Assembly (NCBI RefSeq): GCF_900176145.1
Contig: NZ_FWWY01000001.1
Location: 2,911,444-2,975,443, forward strand
Origin: Sulfobacillus thermosulfidooxidans DSM 9293
GTDB lineage: Bacteria; Bacillota; Sulfobacillia; Sulfobacillales; Sulfobacillaceae
Length of the DNA stretch: 64,000 bases
Reading direction: 5' to 3'
Below the pieces are notes generated by a model. The model had not been told where the DNA came from and made no database searches. It was given only the letters and a program-made list of their open reading frames with translations. Positions 7,735 to 16,296 of this stretch are shown one piece after another. Both the position numbers and the translations under genes were made by a program. The number at the start of each line of letters is the position of its first letter. The first letter of the stretch is position 1.

Positions 7735-9051
7735 TTGGCATTAGTAGCTTTGGTCGGAAGACCCAACGTGGGTAAATCGGCTTTGTTCAATCGTATCACA
7801 GAAACCCGGCGTGCTATTGTTGAGGATACGCCTGGTGTAACGCGTGATCGTCTTTATGAGGATACGGATTGGAATGGTCGGACGTTTACGTTAGTTGATA
7901 CGGGAGGCATATGGATTAGCGATGATGATGATTTATTATCAATGACTCGTGCCCAAACCGAAATTGCTCTGAACGACGCAGACGTGATCGTGTTTGTTGT
8001 AGACGGTCAAGCGGGACCCACGGGTGGAGATTTTGATGTGCTAGAAATTTTGAGGAGAACGCGGAAGCCGGTGATTTTGGCTGTCAATAAGGCCGAGAGT
8101 CCTAAAATCACTGGGATAGAATTTTATGAGTTTGGGCTGGGTGACCCTGTTTTGGTTTCCGCAGTGCACGGTGAAGGTGTAGGGGATTTACTTGACCGGA
8201 TTGTTGACAGTCTCCCACCTCAGGCTGCCACGGATGAGGAACCATCTGGTGACGAGATTCGCATTGCGTTAGCGGGACGTCCCAATGTTGGCAAATCATC
8301 GCTTCTTAATACGCTAACGGGCGAGGAACGGACATTAGTGACCCCGATTGCTGGGACCACACGCGATGTTGTGGATAGTGTCTTAGATATTGATGGGCAA
8401 CGCTATGTCATTCTTGATACAGCGGGATTGCGACGACCCAATAAGATATCTGATGAATTGGAAGAAAAAACGGTGCAACGCACGTTAGATGCGATTCGCA
8501 ATGCAGACATTGTCTTGTTATTATTAGCAGCCAATGATCAACTCACCGCGCAAGATCAACGCATTGCTGGCCAAATTCATAAGGCGCGCAAGGGATGTGT
8601 GGTGTTGCTCAACAAATCGGATTTGGTTAAAGGGAGCACTGTTCCTATCCAAACCAAAGCTCGTGAAGAACTCAAATTTTTAGACTATGCCACCATTATT
8701 CCCATTTCGGTGGTGACCGGATGGCATTTAGATATGATTTGGCCCGCGATAACCCAGGCCTATCAAAGCTTTACGGCGCGGATTACAACCCACCAGCTCA
8801 ATCAGTTGATTCAAGAAGCGGTGCACTTAAATCCGCCACCAACAGATAAGGGGCGGAGTTTGAAAATTTATTATGCAACGCAAGTATCGACAAAGCCACC
8901 CCATTTTGTTCTCTTTGTTAATGATCCGGAACTGGTTCATTTTAGTTATGAGCGTTATCTCGAGAACCGTTTAAGAGAAAAATGGGGATTTCGCGGTTCA
9001 CCCATTCAACTCTCGTTCCGTCCTCGCTCGAGAAGGGAGTTTGAACAATGA
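7735..9051 (+). CDS. der: ribosome biogenesis GTPase Der (EngA)
   Basis: Essential double-GTPase acting in 50S subunit maturation. Two G domains: G1 GRPNVGKS at 8-15 with DTPGVTRD and DTGG, and a second GRPNVGKS at 181-188 with DTAGLRRP and NKSD; a C-terminal KH-like domain ends in RSRREFEQ. Starting at TTG 7735 gives 438 residues, close to the Bacillus protein, with GGAGGG at 7723-7728. An upstream ATG at 7684 would add 17 residues with no ribosome site. Its TGA overlaps the gpsA ATG (ATGA). Confidence 0.96.
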   Translation: MALVALVGRPNVGKSALFNRITETRRAIVEDTPGVTRDRLYEDTDWNGRTFTLVDTGGIWISDDDDLLSMTRAQTEIALNDADVIVFVVDGQAGPTGGDFDVLEILRRTRKPVILAVNKAESPKITGIEFYEFGLGDPVLVSAVHGEGVGDLLDRIVDSLPPQAATDEEPSGDEIRIALAGRPNVGKSSLLNTLTGEERTLVTPIAGTTRDVVDSVLDIDGQRYVILDTAGLRRPNKISDELEEKTVQRTLDAIRNADIVLLLLAANDQLTAQDQRIAGQIHKARKGCVVLLNKSDLVKGSTVPIQTKAREELKFLDYATIIPISVVTGWHLDMIWPAITQAYQSFTARITTHQLNQLIQEAVHLNPPPTDKGRSLKIYYATQVSTKPPHFVLFVNDPELVHFSYERYLENRLREKWGFRGSPIQLSFRPRSRREFEQ

Positions 9052-10049
9052 CACCGCGTCTGACCATTTTTGGGTCGGGAAATTGGGCCCTCACATTGGC
9101 AGATATTGCAGCACGCTCCGGTACAGAAGTGACGATGTATGTGAGACGCCAAGAATTATGTGATATTTTAAAGCGCACGCATTCCCACCCTCAGTATCTT
9201 ACTCATCTTAAGCTTCCCCCGAATGTGGTCTTTACGCATGATCTTGGCGAGGCGGCAGCATATTCCCATAATTGGCTCATGGTTGTTCCCAGCCAACACA
9301 TGCGGACCTTAGCTATAAGGTTGCGCCCATTTGTGACTGATGCCCATCATGTCGTCTCAGCAGCTAAAGGACTTGAAGAACATACCGCTCTACGGATGAC
9401 ACAAGTCCTGCATGATTGTTGGCCCGAGGTTAATGCACAGCTTGGGGCATTAAGCGGGCCGAATTTGGCCTATGAGATTAGTTTGGGTCAACCTGCAGCG
9501 AGTGTCATTGCTGGTAGTGCTGCCCTGTTTGATGCGATGGCGCCACTTTTGGGTCATGCCAATTTGCGTTTGTATGGTCAGCCGGATATTGTCGGGGTCG
9601 AGTTAGGTGGAGCATTGAAAAACGTTTTAGCCATTGCTGTGGGAATTGCCAATGCATCGGGACTCGGTGCGAATGCCGAAGCGGCCATCATGACACGGGG
9701 TCTTCATGAAATGGGCAGGTTGGCCGTGGAACTCGGAGCGAAATGGAGTACATTAGCGGGCCTATCAGGATTGGGAGATGTTGTCGCTACAGCCAGTTCC
9801 CCCAAATCGCGAAATAGGTGGTTGGGCCAGGAGTTGGCCAAGGGACGCCCCTTGAACGAAATTATTGCGAGTACCTCAATGGTTGTAGAAGGTGTGCCGA
9901 CTGCCTATGTCGCCAAACGCCTCGGGGATGAATTTCGTTTGCCCTTGCCGATTACCTCAGAAGTGGTGGAGATTTTTAATGGTAAACCTGTGCGCCAAGC
10001 GGTGCAGGATTTAATGAGCCGGGAACGAGTACAGGAATCGGATTTTTAG
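9048..10049 (+). CDS. gpsA: NAD(P)-dependent glycerol-3-phosphate dehydrogenase
   Basis: Reduces dihydroxyacetone phosphate to sn-glycerol-3-phosphate for phospholipids. Rossmann motif GSGNWA at 9-14, SGPNLAYEI around 140, and the catalytic region LGGALKNVLAIAVGIANASGLG with Lys about 190. 333 residues is the usual length. It is translationally coupled to der by ATGA, the standard der-gpsA order of spore-forming Firmicutes, with spoIVA following. Confidence 0.96.
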   Translation: MTPRLTIFGSGNWALTLADIAARSGTEVTMYVRRQELCDILKRTHSHPQYLTHLKLPPNVVFTHDLGEAAAYSHNWLMVVPSQHMRTLAIRLRPFVTDAHHVVSAAKGLEEHTALRMTQVLHDCWPEVNAQLGALSGPNLAYEISLGQPAASVIAGSAALFDAMAPLLGHANLRLYGQPDIVGVELGGALKNVLAIAVGIANASGLGANAEAAIMTRGLHEMGRLAVELGAKWSTLAGLSGLGDVVATASSPKSRNRWLGQELAKGRPLNEIIASTSMVVEGVPTAYVAKRLGDEFRLPLPITSEVVEIFNGKPVRQAVQDLMSRERVQESDF

Positions 10050-10086
10050 ATTTCTATGAGATTTTTTACCAGCATGGGCATGAATC

Positions 10087-10115
10087 CGGTGGTTCTCTCA
10101 TATCTTGCTACTGTC
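10087..10115 (+). promoter_or_regulatory. possible SigE-type promoter of spoIVA
   Basis: The stretch upstream of spoIVA contains a -35-like ATGAATC and a -10-like CATATCTT about 13 bases later. SigE drives spoIVA in Bacillus (established), and the elements partly fit its consensus. The match is weak. Confidence 0.25.
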
Positions 10116-10191
10116 ATCATTAGGGTGATCCCGGGACAGGCGGGGACCGGCGCCAACCCACATGGAGACCTAAAGGGAGGGAACCACAAGG

Positions 10192-11670
10192 ATGGAAAAG
10201 TTTGATCTGTTTAAGGATTTGGCCGAACGAACCGGCGGCGATGTGTATATTGGCGTCGTGGGACCGGTCCGCACCGGCAAATCAACATTCATTAAACGTT
10301 TCATGGAACGTATGATCTTACCAGCTATTGAAGACCTCAATGACCGGGAACGGGCTCAAGATTCGCTGCCCCAAAGTGGTACCGGAAAGACCATCATGAC
10401 CACAGAACCCAAATTTATCCCCGACGAGGCAGTGGAAATTCAACTCACCGATGCCATTGCGTTTCGGGCTAGACTCGTGGATTGTGTCGGCTATGCTGTG
10501 CCCGGAGCCTTGGGTTATTTAGAAGAAGACGGTGCACGCATGGTGATGACGCCTTGGGCCGATGAAGCCATGCCGTTTGAGGAAGCTGCGGAAATTGGCA
10601 CGCGTAAGGTCATCCAGGACCACTCTACCATTGGTCTGGTTGTCACAACGGATGGGAGCTTTGGCGACTTACCCCGGGATGCGTATTTAGACGCAGAAGA
10701 GCGTGTTATTAGTGAGCTCAAAGAATTGGGTAAGCCATTTGTGGTCTTGTTAAATTCTTCGCAACCTGCTTCAGAAGAGGTCGTGACTCTTGCTTTAGAA
10801 CTCCAAGAACACTACGATGTCCCGGTGATTCCTGTTAATTGTCAGGAGCTTCAGCAAGAGGACATTGTCCATATTCTCGAGCAAGTTCTGTATGAATTTC
10901 CAGTGACTGATATCAGTTTCCAATTAACGGACTGGGTCGAAGCGTTAATGACGTCTCACTGGTTACGTAAACAAATCGACACGGCTCTGGACGAAGCCAA
11001 AGCAGCCATTACCCGCCTTCGGGACGTCGATCCGGCCGTGAACAACCTGAAGAGCTATGACTATCTGGATGACGTTCGCCTGGTGCATATGGATTTGGGA
11101 ACAGGCATCGCAGAAATTTTTGTCGGGGTCCAAGGCGATTTATTCTTCCGGGTTCTCGGGGAATTAGCCGATCGCCATGTTGCCACATACGGAGACATCA
11201 TGAAATTGTGGCGGGAATATGTCGTGGCCAAAGCGGAATGGGACAAAGTGGAAGAAGCGGTGCATGAGGTCCGAGCAACGGGTTACGGGATGGTAGCGCC
11301 TAGCCTAACCGAATTGAATTTAGCGGAACCGGAGCCCATTCGGCGTGGAGCGCAATTTGGTGTCAAACTTAAGGCGACGGCACCCTCTATTCACATGATT
11401 CGGGCCGATATTGAAACAGAGATTACGCCAATTATTGGGACGGAACGACAGGCGGATGAATTGGTCCAATATCTGATGGAGCAATTCGAAGACGATCCGG
11501 TAAAATTATGGGAAACGAACTTATTCGGCAAATCTTTACATGATTTGGTCCGAGAAAGCATTCAATCTAAGTTATTTAAGATGCCAGAAAATGCCCAGGA
11601 AAAATTACAGGAAACACTTCAGCGAATTATCAATGAAGGTTCGGGAGGACTTATCTGCATTATTATCTGA
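10192..11670 (+). CDS. spoIVA: stage IV sporulation protein A, spore coat ATPase
   Basis: Coat morphogenetic ATPase that polymerises on the forespore surface and anchors the coat. The 492 residues match the family length. Walker A GPVRTGKS lies at 24-31, preceded by the typical N-terminus MEKFDLFKDLAERTGGDVYIGVVG; the C-terminus GSGGLICIII is characteristic of membrane-docking SpoIVA tails. ATG 10192 has AAAGGGAGGG upstream. It follows gpsA, as in Bacillus relatives, and is closed by a strong terminator. This is the clearest proof of sporulation capacity in the window. Confidence 0.97.
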   Translation: MEKFDLFKDLAERTGGDVYIGVVGPVRTGKSTFIKRFMERMILPAIEDLNDRERAQDSLPQSGTGKTIMTTEPKFIPDEAVEIQLTDAIAFRARLVDCVGYAVPGALGYLEEDGARMVMTPWADEAMPFEEAAEIGTRKVIQDHSTIGLVVTTDGSFGDLPRDAYLDAEERVISELKELGKPFVVLLNSSQPASEEVVTLALELQEHYDVPVIPVNCQELQQEDIVHILEQVLYEFPVTDISFQLTDWVEALMTSHWLRKQIDTALDEAKAAITRLRDVDPAVNNLKSYDYLDDVRLVHMDLGTGIAEIFVGVQGDLFFRVLGELADRHVATYGDIMKLWREYVVAKAEWDKVEEAVHEVRATGYGMVAPSLTELNLAEPEPIRRGAQFGVKLKATAPSIHMIRADIETEITPIIGTERQADELVQYLMEQFEDDPVKLWETNLFGKSLHDLVRESIQSKLFKMPENAQEKLQETLQRIINEGSGGLICIII

Positions 11671-11694
11671 GTCCTGTGATTCTAGCTTATTTGA

Positions 11695-11735
11695 CTGCCA
11701 GTCATCCAGGTTAAAGATGATTGGCAGATTTTTTA
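11695..11735 (+). terminator. intrinsic terminator after spoIVA
   Basis: Stem CTGCCAGTCATC / GATGATTGGCAG (one G-T pair) with a nine-base loop, followed by ATTTTTTA. Confidence 0.9.
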
Positions 11736-11896
11736 TTTGTCAAGGGTTTTTAGGATGTTTGTCTTTTCGGTGAAATTTTAAAATTTGTTCCGCTCTTAGA
11801 AGGATTTTCATTTTTCGTTGTCGAATACTGATTCGCTTGAAAAGTACTTCTATTAATTCATTCGTCGTGCTGTAAACATGATTAGGAGGAGATTCC

Positions 11897-13660
11897 TTGA
11901 AGCGGAATACGTCGAAGAAAATCACACTCGCGTCAGCCTTGGCTGTGACCGCGAGTTTAGCTCTTGCAGGATGCGGCAGTACACCGACAACGACAAGTCA
12001 AGGGCAACCCGCATCGTTAAAGCCGCAATCAGGCGGCACGATTGTGATGGCTTTGCCAGCGGATAGTAATGTGACCTGGTATTTTCCTCTTATGGATGGT
12101 CCATCAGACAGTGTTTATAATGCATGGGTTCAGAGTTTAATGTATAAAAGTTTGTTTACTGTTGGTCCCACGGGATCTATAGATTATAGCCGCTCTATAG
12201 CGGAAAGTATTAAACCCAATGCTGCCGGTACGCAGTATGTGGTGACGATGAATCCAAAATACCACTGGTCAAATGGACATCCGGTCACGGCACAAGACGT
12301 GGTCTTTACATGGGATTTGATTAAGGCCGCGTCAGCGTCGAACGCGCCGGCCCCATGGCCTTATGTTGGTGCGGGGACTGGTGACATTCCCTCGGGTGTA
12401 AAGAGTGTGGTTGCTAACGGTCCGTATCAATTTACTGTGACGCTCAATCAACCCGCTAACCAAGAGTGGTTTATTTACAATGGTTTGGGGCAATTTACGC
12501 CATTACCCAAATCAGTCTTTGATAAATACCCAACCAATATGACCCAAGAATTAAATTATCTGGCTAAAGTTGCGACCGAACCCACGTCTAGTGTCTATCA
12601 GGTCGTTGATGGGCCATTTAAGTTGAGTCAAGCGGTGTCCAGCCAAAAATGGGTTTTTGTGCCCAATCCTTCATACGATGGTCATAAAGCCTATGTCTCG
12701 AAATTGATCTTCCAGTACGAAACCAGTGGCGATGCGGAATTTGCCGCACTCAAGACCGGTCAAATTCAAGTCGGATATTTGCCCAACTCGTTATGGGGAT
12801 CACGGGCAGCGTTATATAACAACTATAACTTGTCAGTTCAAAATAGTTTGGCCTATGGTGATGTTCTCGTCAATATGAACCATGGCAACTCCCAAGCGAG
12901 CCTCAATGCCCCTAATGGAGTTGGGGATATCTTTAAGAACCTGTACGTGCGTCAAGCCATGCAGATGGGCATCAACCAACAGGCCATAAATGATGCGGCA
13001 TTTCATGGGAATGCGGTCGACGAGGTCGGCATTATTCCTCCCAAGCCGAAGACCATATTCTTTGACCCGTCATTGAAGACTATTTATCCCTACAATCCTG
13101 CTCAAGGAAAGAAACTTTTGGAAGAGCATGGATGGCATGAAGTCAACGGCGTGATGACCAAAAACGGCCAACAAATGAAGTTCCAGATGGTGTATTCTAG
13201 CGGGTCGCAATCATTCGTTCAAGAAGCGACGTTATTACAACAGGGATGGGCTAAAGAGGGCATTGATGTATCTTTGAAGGCCGAACCCTTTAGTACCATT
13301 ATTGGTCTGACGAATAACCAGTGGGATATTATGGATTACGGCGGGATTGCCTGGGGCGGATCGTATCCGACAGGTGGCGGGCTCTTTGGTAAACCCGGCC
13401 AAGGGCTTGATAACCAGGGATATTACAATCCCGAAATGGTCAAGTTGATCGCCCTAACGCATAAACCCTACCCCACACAGCAACAATCGTTGCAGGCGTT
13501 GTATAACTTCCAAGCGTTTGTGGCGAAAGATCTGCCGGTATTATTTGTTCCTTGGCCTCCTTCTTATACGGAAGTGGCGAAGAATGTTCATAACGTTGTC
13601 AAATATGCTAATCCGTTCACCGGAGGCATCTCGCCGAACTATTGGTGGGTATCGAAATAA
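11897..13660 (+). CDS. peptide ABC transporter substrate-binding lipoprotein (OppA/DppA family)
   Basis: A 587-residue family 5 extracellular solute-binding protein. A signal peptide ends at a lipobox LALAGC with lipidated C26, followed by a Ser/Thr/Gln linker. Further family marks are YHWSNGHPVTAQDVVFTWDLI (about 112-132), NGPYQFTVTL and KKLLEEHGW. The start is TTG 11897 with AGGAGGA six bases upstream. It heads a unit with the OppC- and OppB-like permeases at 13763 and 14672, from which it is separated by a terminator that should favour binding-protein production. The ligand (di-, oligopeptide or nickel chelate) cannot be read from sequence. No ATPase gene accompanies it. Confidence 0.9.
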   Translation: MKRNTSKKITLASALAVTASLALAGCGSTPTTTSQGQPASLKPQSGGTIVMALPADSNVTWYFPLMDGPSDSVYNAWVQSLMYKSLFTVGPTGSIDYSRSIAESIKPNAAGTQYVVTMNPKYHWSNGHPVTAQDVVFTWDLIKAASASNAPAPWPYVGAGTGDIPSGVKSVVANGPYQFTVTLNQPANQEWFIYNGLGQFTPLPKSVFDKYPTNMTQELNYLAKVATEPTSSVYQVVDGPFKLSQAVSSQKWVFVPNPSYDGHKAYVSKLIFQYETSGDAEFAALKTGQIQVGYLPNSLWGSRAALYNNYNLSVQNSLAYGDVLVNMNHGNSQASLNAPNGVGDIFKNLYVRQAMQMGINQQAINDAAFHGNAVDEVGIIPPKPKTIFFDPSLKTIYPYNPAQGKKLLEEHGWHEVNGVMTKNGQQMKFQMVYSSGSQSFVQEATLLQQGWAKEGIDVSLKAEPFSTIIGLTNNQWDIMDYGGIAWGGSYPTGGGLFGKPGQGLDNQGYYNPEMVKLIALTHKPYPTQQQSLQALYNFQAFVAKDLPVLFVPWPPSYTEVAKNVHNVVKYANPFTGGISPNYWWVSK

Positions 13661-13666
13661 GTCAGA

Positions 13667-13708
13667 ACCGGAAGGGGTAGGGATATTATGCCCCTTCCGG
13701 TCTTTTTC
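13667..13708 (+). terminator. terminator/attenuator between binding protein and permeases
   Basis: Perfect 11-bp stem ACCGGAAGGGG / CCCCTTCCGGT followed by CTTTTTC. Partial read-through would give the usual excess of binding protein over permease. Confidence 0.88.
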
Positions 13709-13762
13709 ATCATACCGTTTTGCATAAAACGCATTGTCTAACAACAGAAAGGATGGCCTCGC

Positions 13763-14656
13763 ATGGTTTCACAGACACCAAATTCGTTGACACTTGAAGA
13801 GCAGACCGTGTACGAGGAGAAACCATTACGGTCTCGAACCTGGCGGGCCTTTTGGCGCCATCCCTTAGGACTTGCAGGCGTCATTGGCTTGACCTCGATT
13901 GTGCTATTTTGTTTTGTTGGACCTCTTATCTATCCTGCAAGTGCCTATGCCACCCATATCAACGCATTAATGTCGCCCCCGAGTGCCCAGTTCCCGTTAG
14001 GAACGGATGATCTGGGACGCAATTATTTAGCCCGTCTCATGCTGGGAGGGCAAGTGTCTTTAATTGTAGGATTTGCGGCAGCTATTGCCTCAATGATTAT
14101 TGGTGTCGGATATGGACTGATTAGTGGGCTTGCTGGTGGTGTCGTCGATGCCATTATGATGCGGATTATTGATGTATTGCTGACCATTCCCACCTTATTT
14201 GTCTTGTTGTTTTTAGATGCCGTGTTTCAACCCAATGCTCTATTGCTTACCATTATTCTTGCCATCACGTCATGGTTTGGTGTGACCCGTATTGTTCGTT
14301 CTGAAGTTCTTTCTCTCAAGCAACGGGATTATGTGGAGGCGTCGCGAGCGTTTGGTGCAAGTAATTGGCATATTATGTTGCACGAGTTGTTGCCCAACGT
14401 GATGGGAACGGTTATGGTCGCGACGATTTTTCAAATTGCGGGCTCCATTATTTCCATTGCGACGTTGAGCTTTCTGGGACTGGGCTTACCTGCTCCAGCA
14501 CCAAACTGGGGCGAAATGCTGTCGACCTCGATGAACTACATGTTTCAAAATGCATGGTGGTTGATTTATCCTCCCGGTATTGCACTGTTGTGGACGTTGT
14601 TGTCCATTAACTTTATTTCGGAAGCGTTGCAAAGCGCTCTTGACACTCGCTTATAA
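13763..14656 (+). CDS. peptide ABC transporter permease, OppC/DppC type
   Basis: A 297-residue inner-membrane permease. N-terminal cytoplasmic segment ending RTWRAFWRHPLG, then the OppC hallmark FPLGTDDLGRNYLARLMLGGQVSL (about 75-95) and an EAA loop EASRAFGASNWHIMLHELLPN (about 192-212), which contacts the ATPase. Six transmembrane segments can be recognised. GAAAGGA precedes ATG 13763. It pairs with the OppB-like gene six bases downstream. Confidence 0.92.
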   Translation: MVSQTPNSLTLEEQTVYEEKPLRSRTWRAFWRHPLGLAGVIGLTSIVLFCFVGPLIYPASAYATHINALMSPPSAQFPLGTDDLGRNYLARLMLGGQVSLIVGFAAAIASMIIGVGYGLISGLAGGVVDAIMMRIIDVLLTIPTLFVLLFLDAVFQPNALLLTIILAITSWFGVTRIVRSEVLSLKQRDYVEASRAFGASNWHIMLHELLPNVMGTVMVATIFQIAGSIISIATLSFLGLGLPAPAPNWGEMLSTSMNYMFQNAWWLIYPPGIALLWTLLSINFISEALQSALDTRL

Positions 14657-14671
14657 AGGAGGTTGCCACTC

Positions 14672-15625
14672 ATGTTGGTCTATATTATTCGCCGGTTAAT
14701 TCAATCCATTCCTGCATTAATTGGGATTGCTATTTTTAGCTTTATTCTCTTGCATATTGTTCCAGGAGGCCCAGCCCAAACTTTGTTGGGCCCACACCAA
14801 ACGCCTCAGCGGATTGCCGCCATTAACCGCGCTCTCGGACTGAACAAACCCCTATACGTTCAGTTCTGGATATGGTTTGTCAATTTACTGCATGGCAACT
14901 TCGGCTATTCCTATAGTTTCAACCAACCCGTGCTGACAGTAATCGGCCAATATCTACCGCATACTATTGCGATTGTGGTGGTTGCTATTATGATCTCTCA
15001 CCTCATCGCGATTATTCTTGGGACGATTCAAGGATATTTTCGCAACCGCTGGTTTGATCATGTGATTACAACGATCACCTTTTTCTTCTGGTCTATGCCC
15101 GTATTCTGGCTGGCGATTATGGTGGTGTTAGTGTTTTCGATTTACCTCGGATGGTTTCCTTCCGGAGGCATTAATTTTACGAACGGGGGACCGGCAGGTT
15201 TCGTTGGCTATGTTGACCATGCCACGTTACCTATCCTCGTTTTGGTGCTAGCGACAGTCGCATCATGGGCGCGATTTATGCGTTCCTCTATGATCGATTC
15301 GATGTTACAAGATTATATCCGTACGGCGCGGTCCAAAGGGCTGTCCGAACTGGCTGTCGTTTTTAAACATGCATTGAGAAACTCGTTACTACCGATTATT
15401 ACACTGTTTGGCCTGTCTATCCCGAGCCTGTTTGGGGGAGCGTTAGTGGTAGAATTAGTGTTCAACTATCCGGGGATGGGCCTTTTGTTTTGGAACGCGG
15501 CCAATGAGCGGGATTATCCCATTCTGTTGGGAATTATCATGATTATTGGGCTTCTCACTGTAGTCGGCAATCTCTTAGCGGATATTCTATATAGTTTGGT
15601 TGATCCGCGTATTAGTTACAAGTGA
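14672..15625 (+). CDS. peptide ABC transporter permease, OppB/DppB type
   Basis: A 317-residue permease starting LVYIIRRLIQSIPALIG, with the OppB signature HIVPGGPAQTLLGP and an EAA loop around DYIRTARSKGLSELAVVFKHALRNSLLP. It ends in the typical LLADILYSLVDPRI. ATG 14672 is chosen over TTG 14663 because AAAGGAGG at 14655-14662 is correctly spaced from it. Order is C then B, opposite to the classic oppBC order. No OppD/OppF follows. Confidence 0.92.
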   Translation: MLVYIIRRLIQSIPALIGIAIFSFILLHIVPGGPAQTLLGPHQTPQRIAAINRALGLNKPLYVQFWIWFVNLLHGNFGYSYSFNQPVLTVIGQYLPHTIAIVVVAIMISHLIAIILGTIQGYFRNRWFDHVITTITFFFWSMPVFWLAIMVVLVFSIYLGWFPSGGINFTNGGPAGFVGYVDHATLPILVLVLATVASWARFMRSSMIDSMLQDYIRTARSKGLSELAVVFKHALRNSLLPIITLFGLSIPSLFGGALVVELVFNYPGMGLLFWNAANERDYPILLGIIMIIGLLTVVGNLLADILYSLVDPRISYK

Positions 15626-15663
15626 CGAGCTGCTTTTAGGCAAGAAAGAGCTTTATCATCGCT

Positions 15664-15703
15664 AAAAAAGCAAAACGAGAAGGTCCATCCTTCTCGTTTT
15701 GCT
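15664..15703. terminator. terminator after the permease pair
   Basis: Perfect 15-bp stem AGCAAAACGAGAAGG / CCTTCTCGTTTTGCT with a five-base loop. A run of six A precedes it, so on the minus strand it is followed by TTTTTT; the hairpin may work in both directions. Confidence 0.8.
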
Positions 15704-15738
15704 CGTTACGCTGAGTGGAATAAAGCGAGAGAAAACAG

Positions 15739-15767
15739 TTGCTAAGACATAGCCACCATGATATAAT
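15739..15767 (+). promoter_or_regulatory. SigA promoter of tRNA-Pro
   Basis: TTGCTA (15739-15744), 17-base spacer, TATAAT (15762-15767), 15 bases before the tRNA. Confidence 0.8.
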
Positions 15768-15782
15768 CTCTTTGCACGAAAT

Positions 15783-15859
15783 CGGGCTGTGGCGCAGTTT
15801 GGTAGCGCGCTACCTTGGGGTGGTAGAGGTCGTGGGTTCAAATCCCGCCAGTCCGACCA
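15783..15859 (+). tRNA. tRNA-Pro (anticodon GGG)
   Basis: A complete cloverleaf: acceptor CGGGCTG/CAGTCCG (one G-T pair), D-arm GCGC...GCGC, anticodon stem CTACC/GGTAG with loop TTGGGGT (anticodon GGG), T-arm GTGGG-TTCAAAT-CCCGC, discriminator A and an encoded CCA end. It reads CCC and CCU proline codons. It is transcribed as a single gene between its own promoter and terminator. Confidence 0.96.
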
Positions 15860-15880
15860 TTTGCAACAATTTATTATCAA

Positions 15881-15927
15881 AAAGCCCGGAACACACGAAA
15901 AATTAAGGTGTACGGGCTTATTTTTTA
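15881..15927 (+). terminator. terminator of the tRNA gene
   Basis: AAGCCCG...CGGGCTT with an inner ACAC/GTGT extension, followed by ATTTTTTATT. Confidence 0.85.
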
Positions 15928-16296
15928 TTCTGTTCGATTTCTTTCTCTTAAGAACAGGATGACATCTATGTCTCCAAAGCATGATCCGATTTGGTGGTCA
16001 AGGTAGTCCTCCGGAAATTCTTCGTCCCGCGACCGCATTGCTAGTAGCAGCGCGGAATGGTGGGGGATCCTCAAGATCTTGAGCTGTTCAAACGAACCGG
16101 CTTAGCATGTCACTCGGCAGACACTATCATGGATTAATCCATCGCATCACACTAATTTAATGCTCGGTTAAATCGATTGCTGGCGAACAATATTCTTCCG
16201 AAGTCTTTGGAATTGTTTCGGGATAGCGCGAAAACTCGCGCGAAGTTCAAACCGACCGGGGAATATTGGGATGGTTTCTGAATCTTTTGAGCGTAG
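15928..16296. other. intergenic stretch without a recognisable gene
   Basis: Separates the tRNA terminator from the 3' end of the minus-strand binding protein. It contains a short hairpin GCGCGA-aaac-TCGCGC (16226-16241) that could weakly end the minus-strand transcript. Only short, shifted open frames are present. No promoter, repeat or RNA family was recognised. Confidence 0.5.

Noticed and set aside
7386-7799. Long minus-strand open frame spanning the transposase end and der upstream region
   Set aside because: It crosses the composition boundary and overlaps two real genes; no start with a ribosome site and no recognised family. A remnant gene in 7560-7700 cannot be excluded.
10053-10202. 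Plus-strand open frame of about 49 codons before spoIVA
   Set aside because: No ribosome site, overlaps the spoIVA start out of frame and shows no family similarity.
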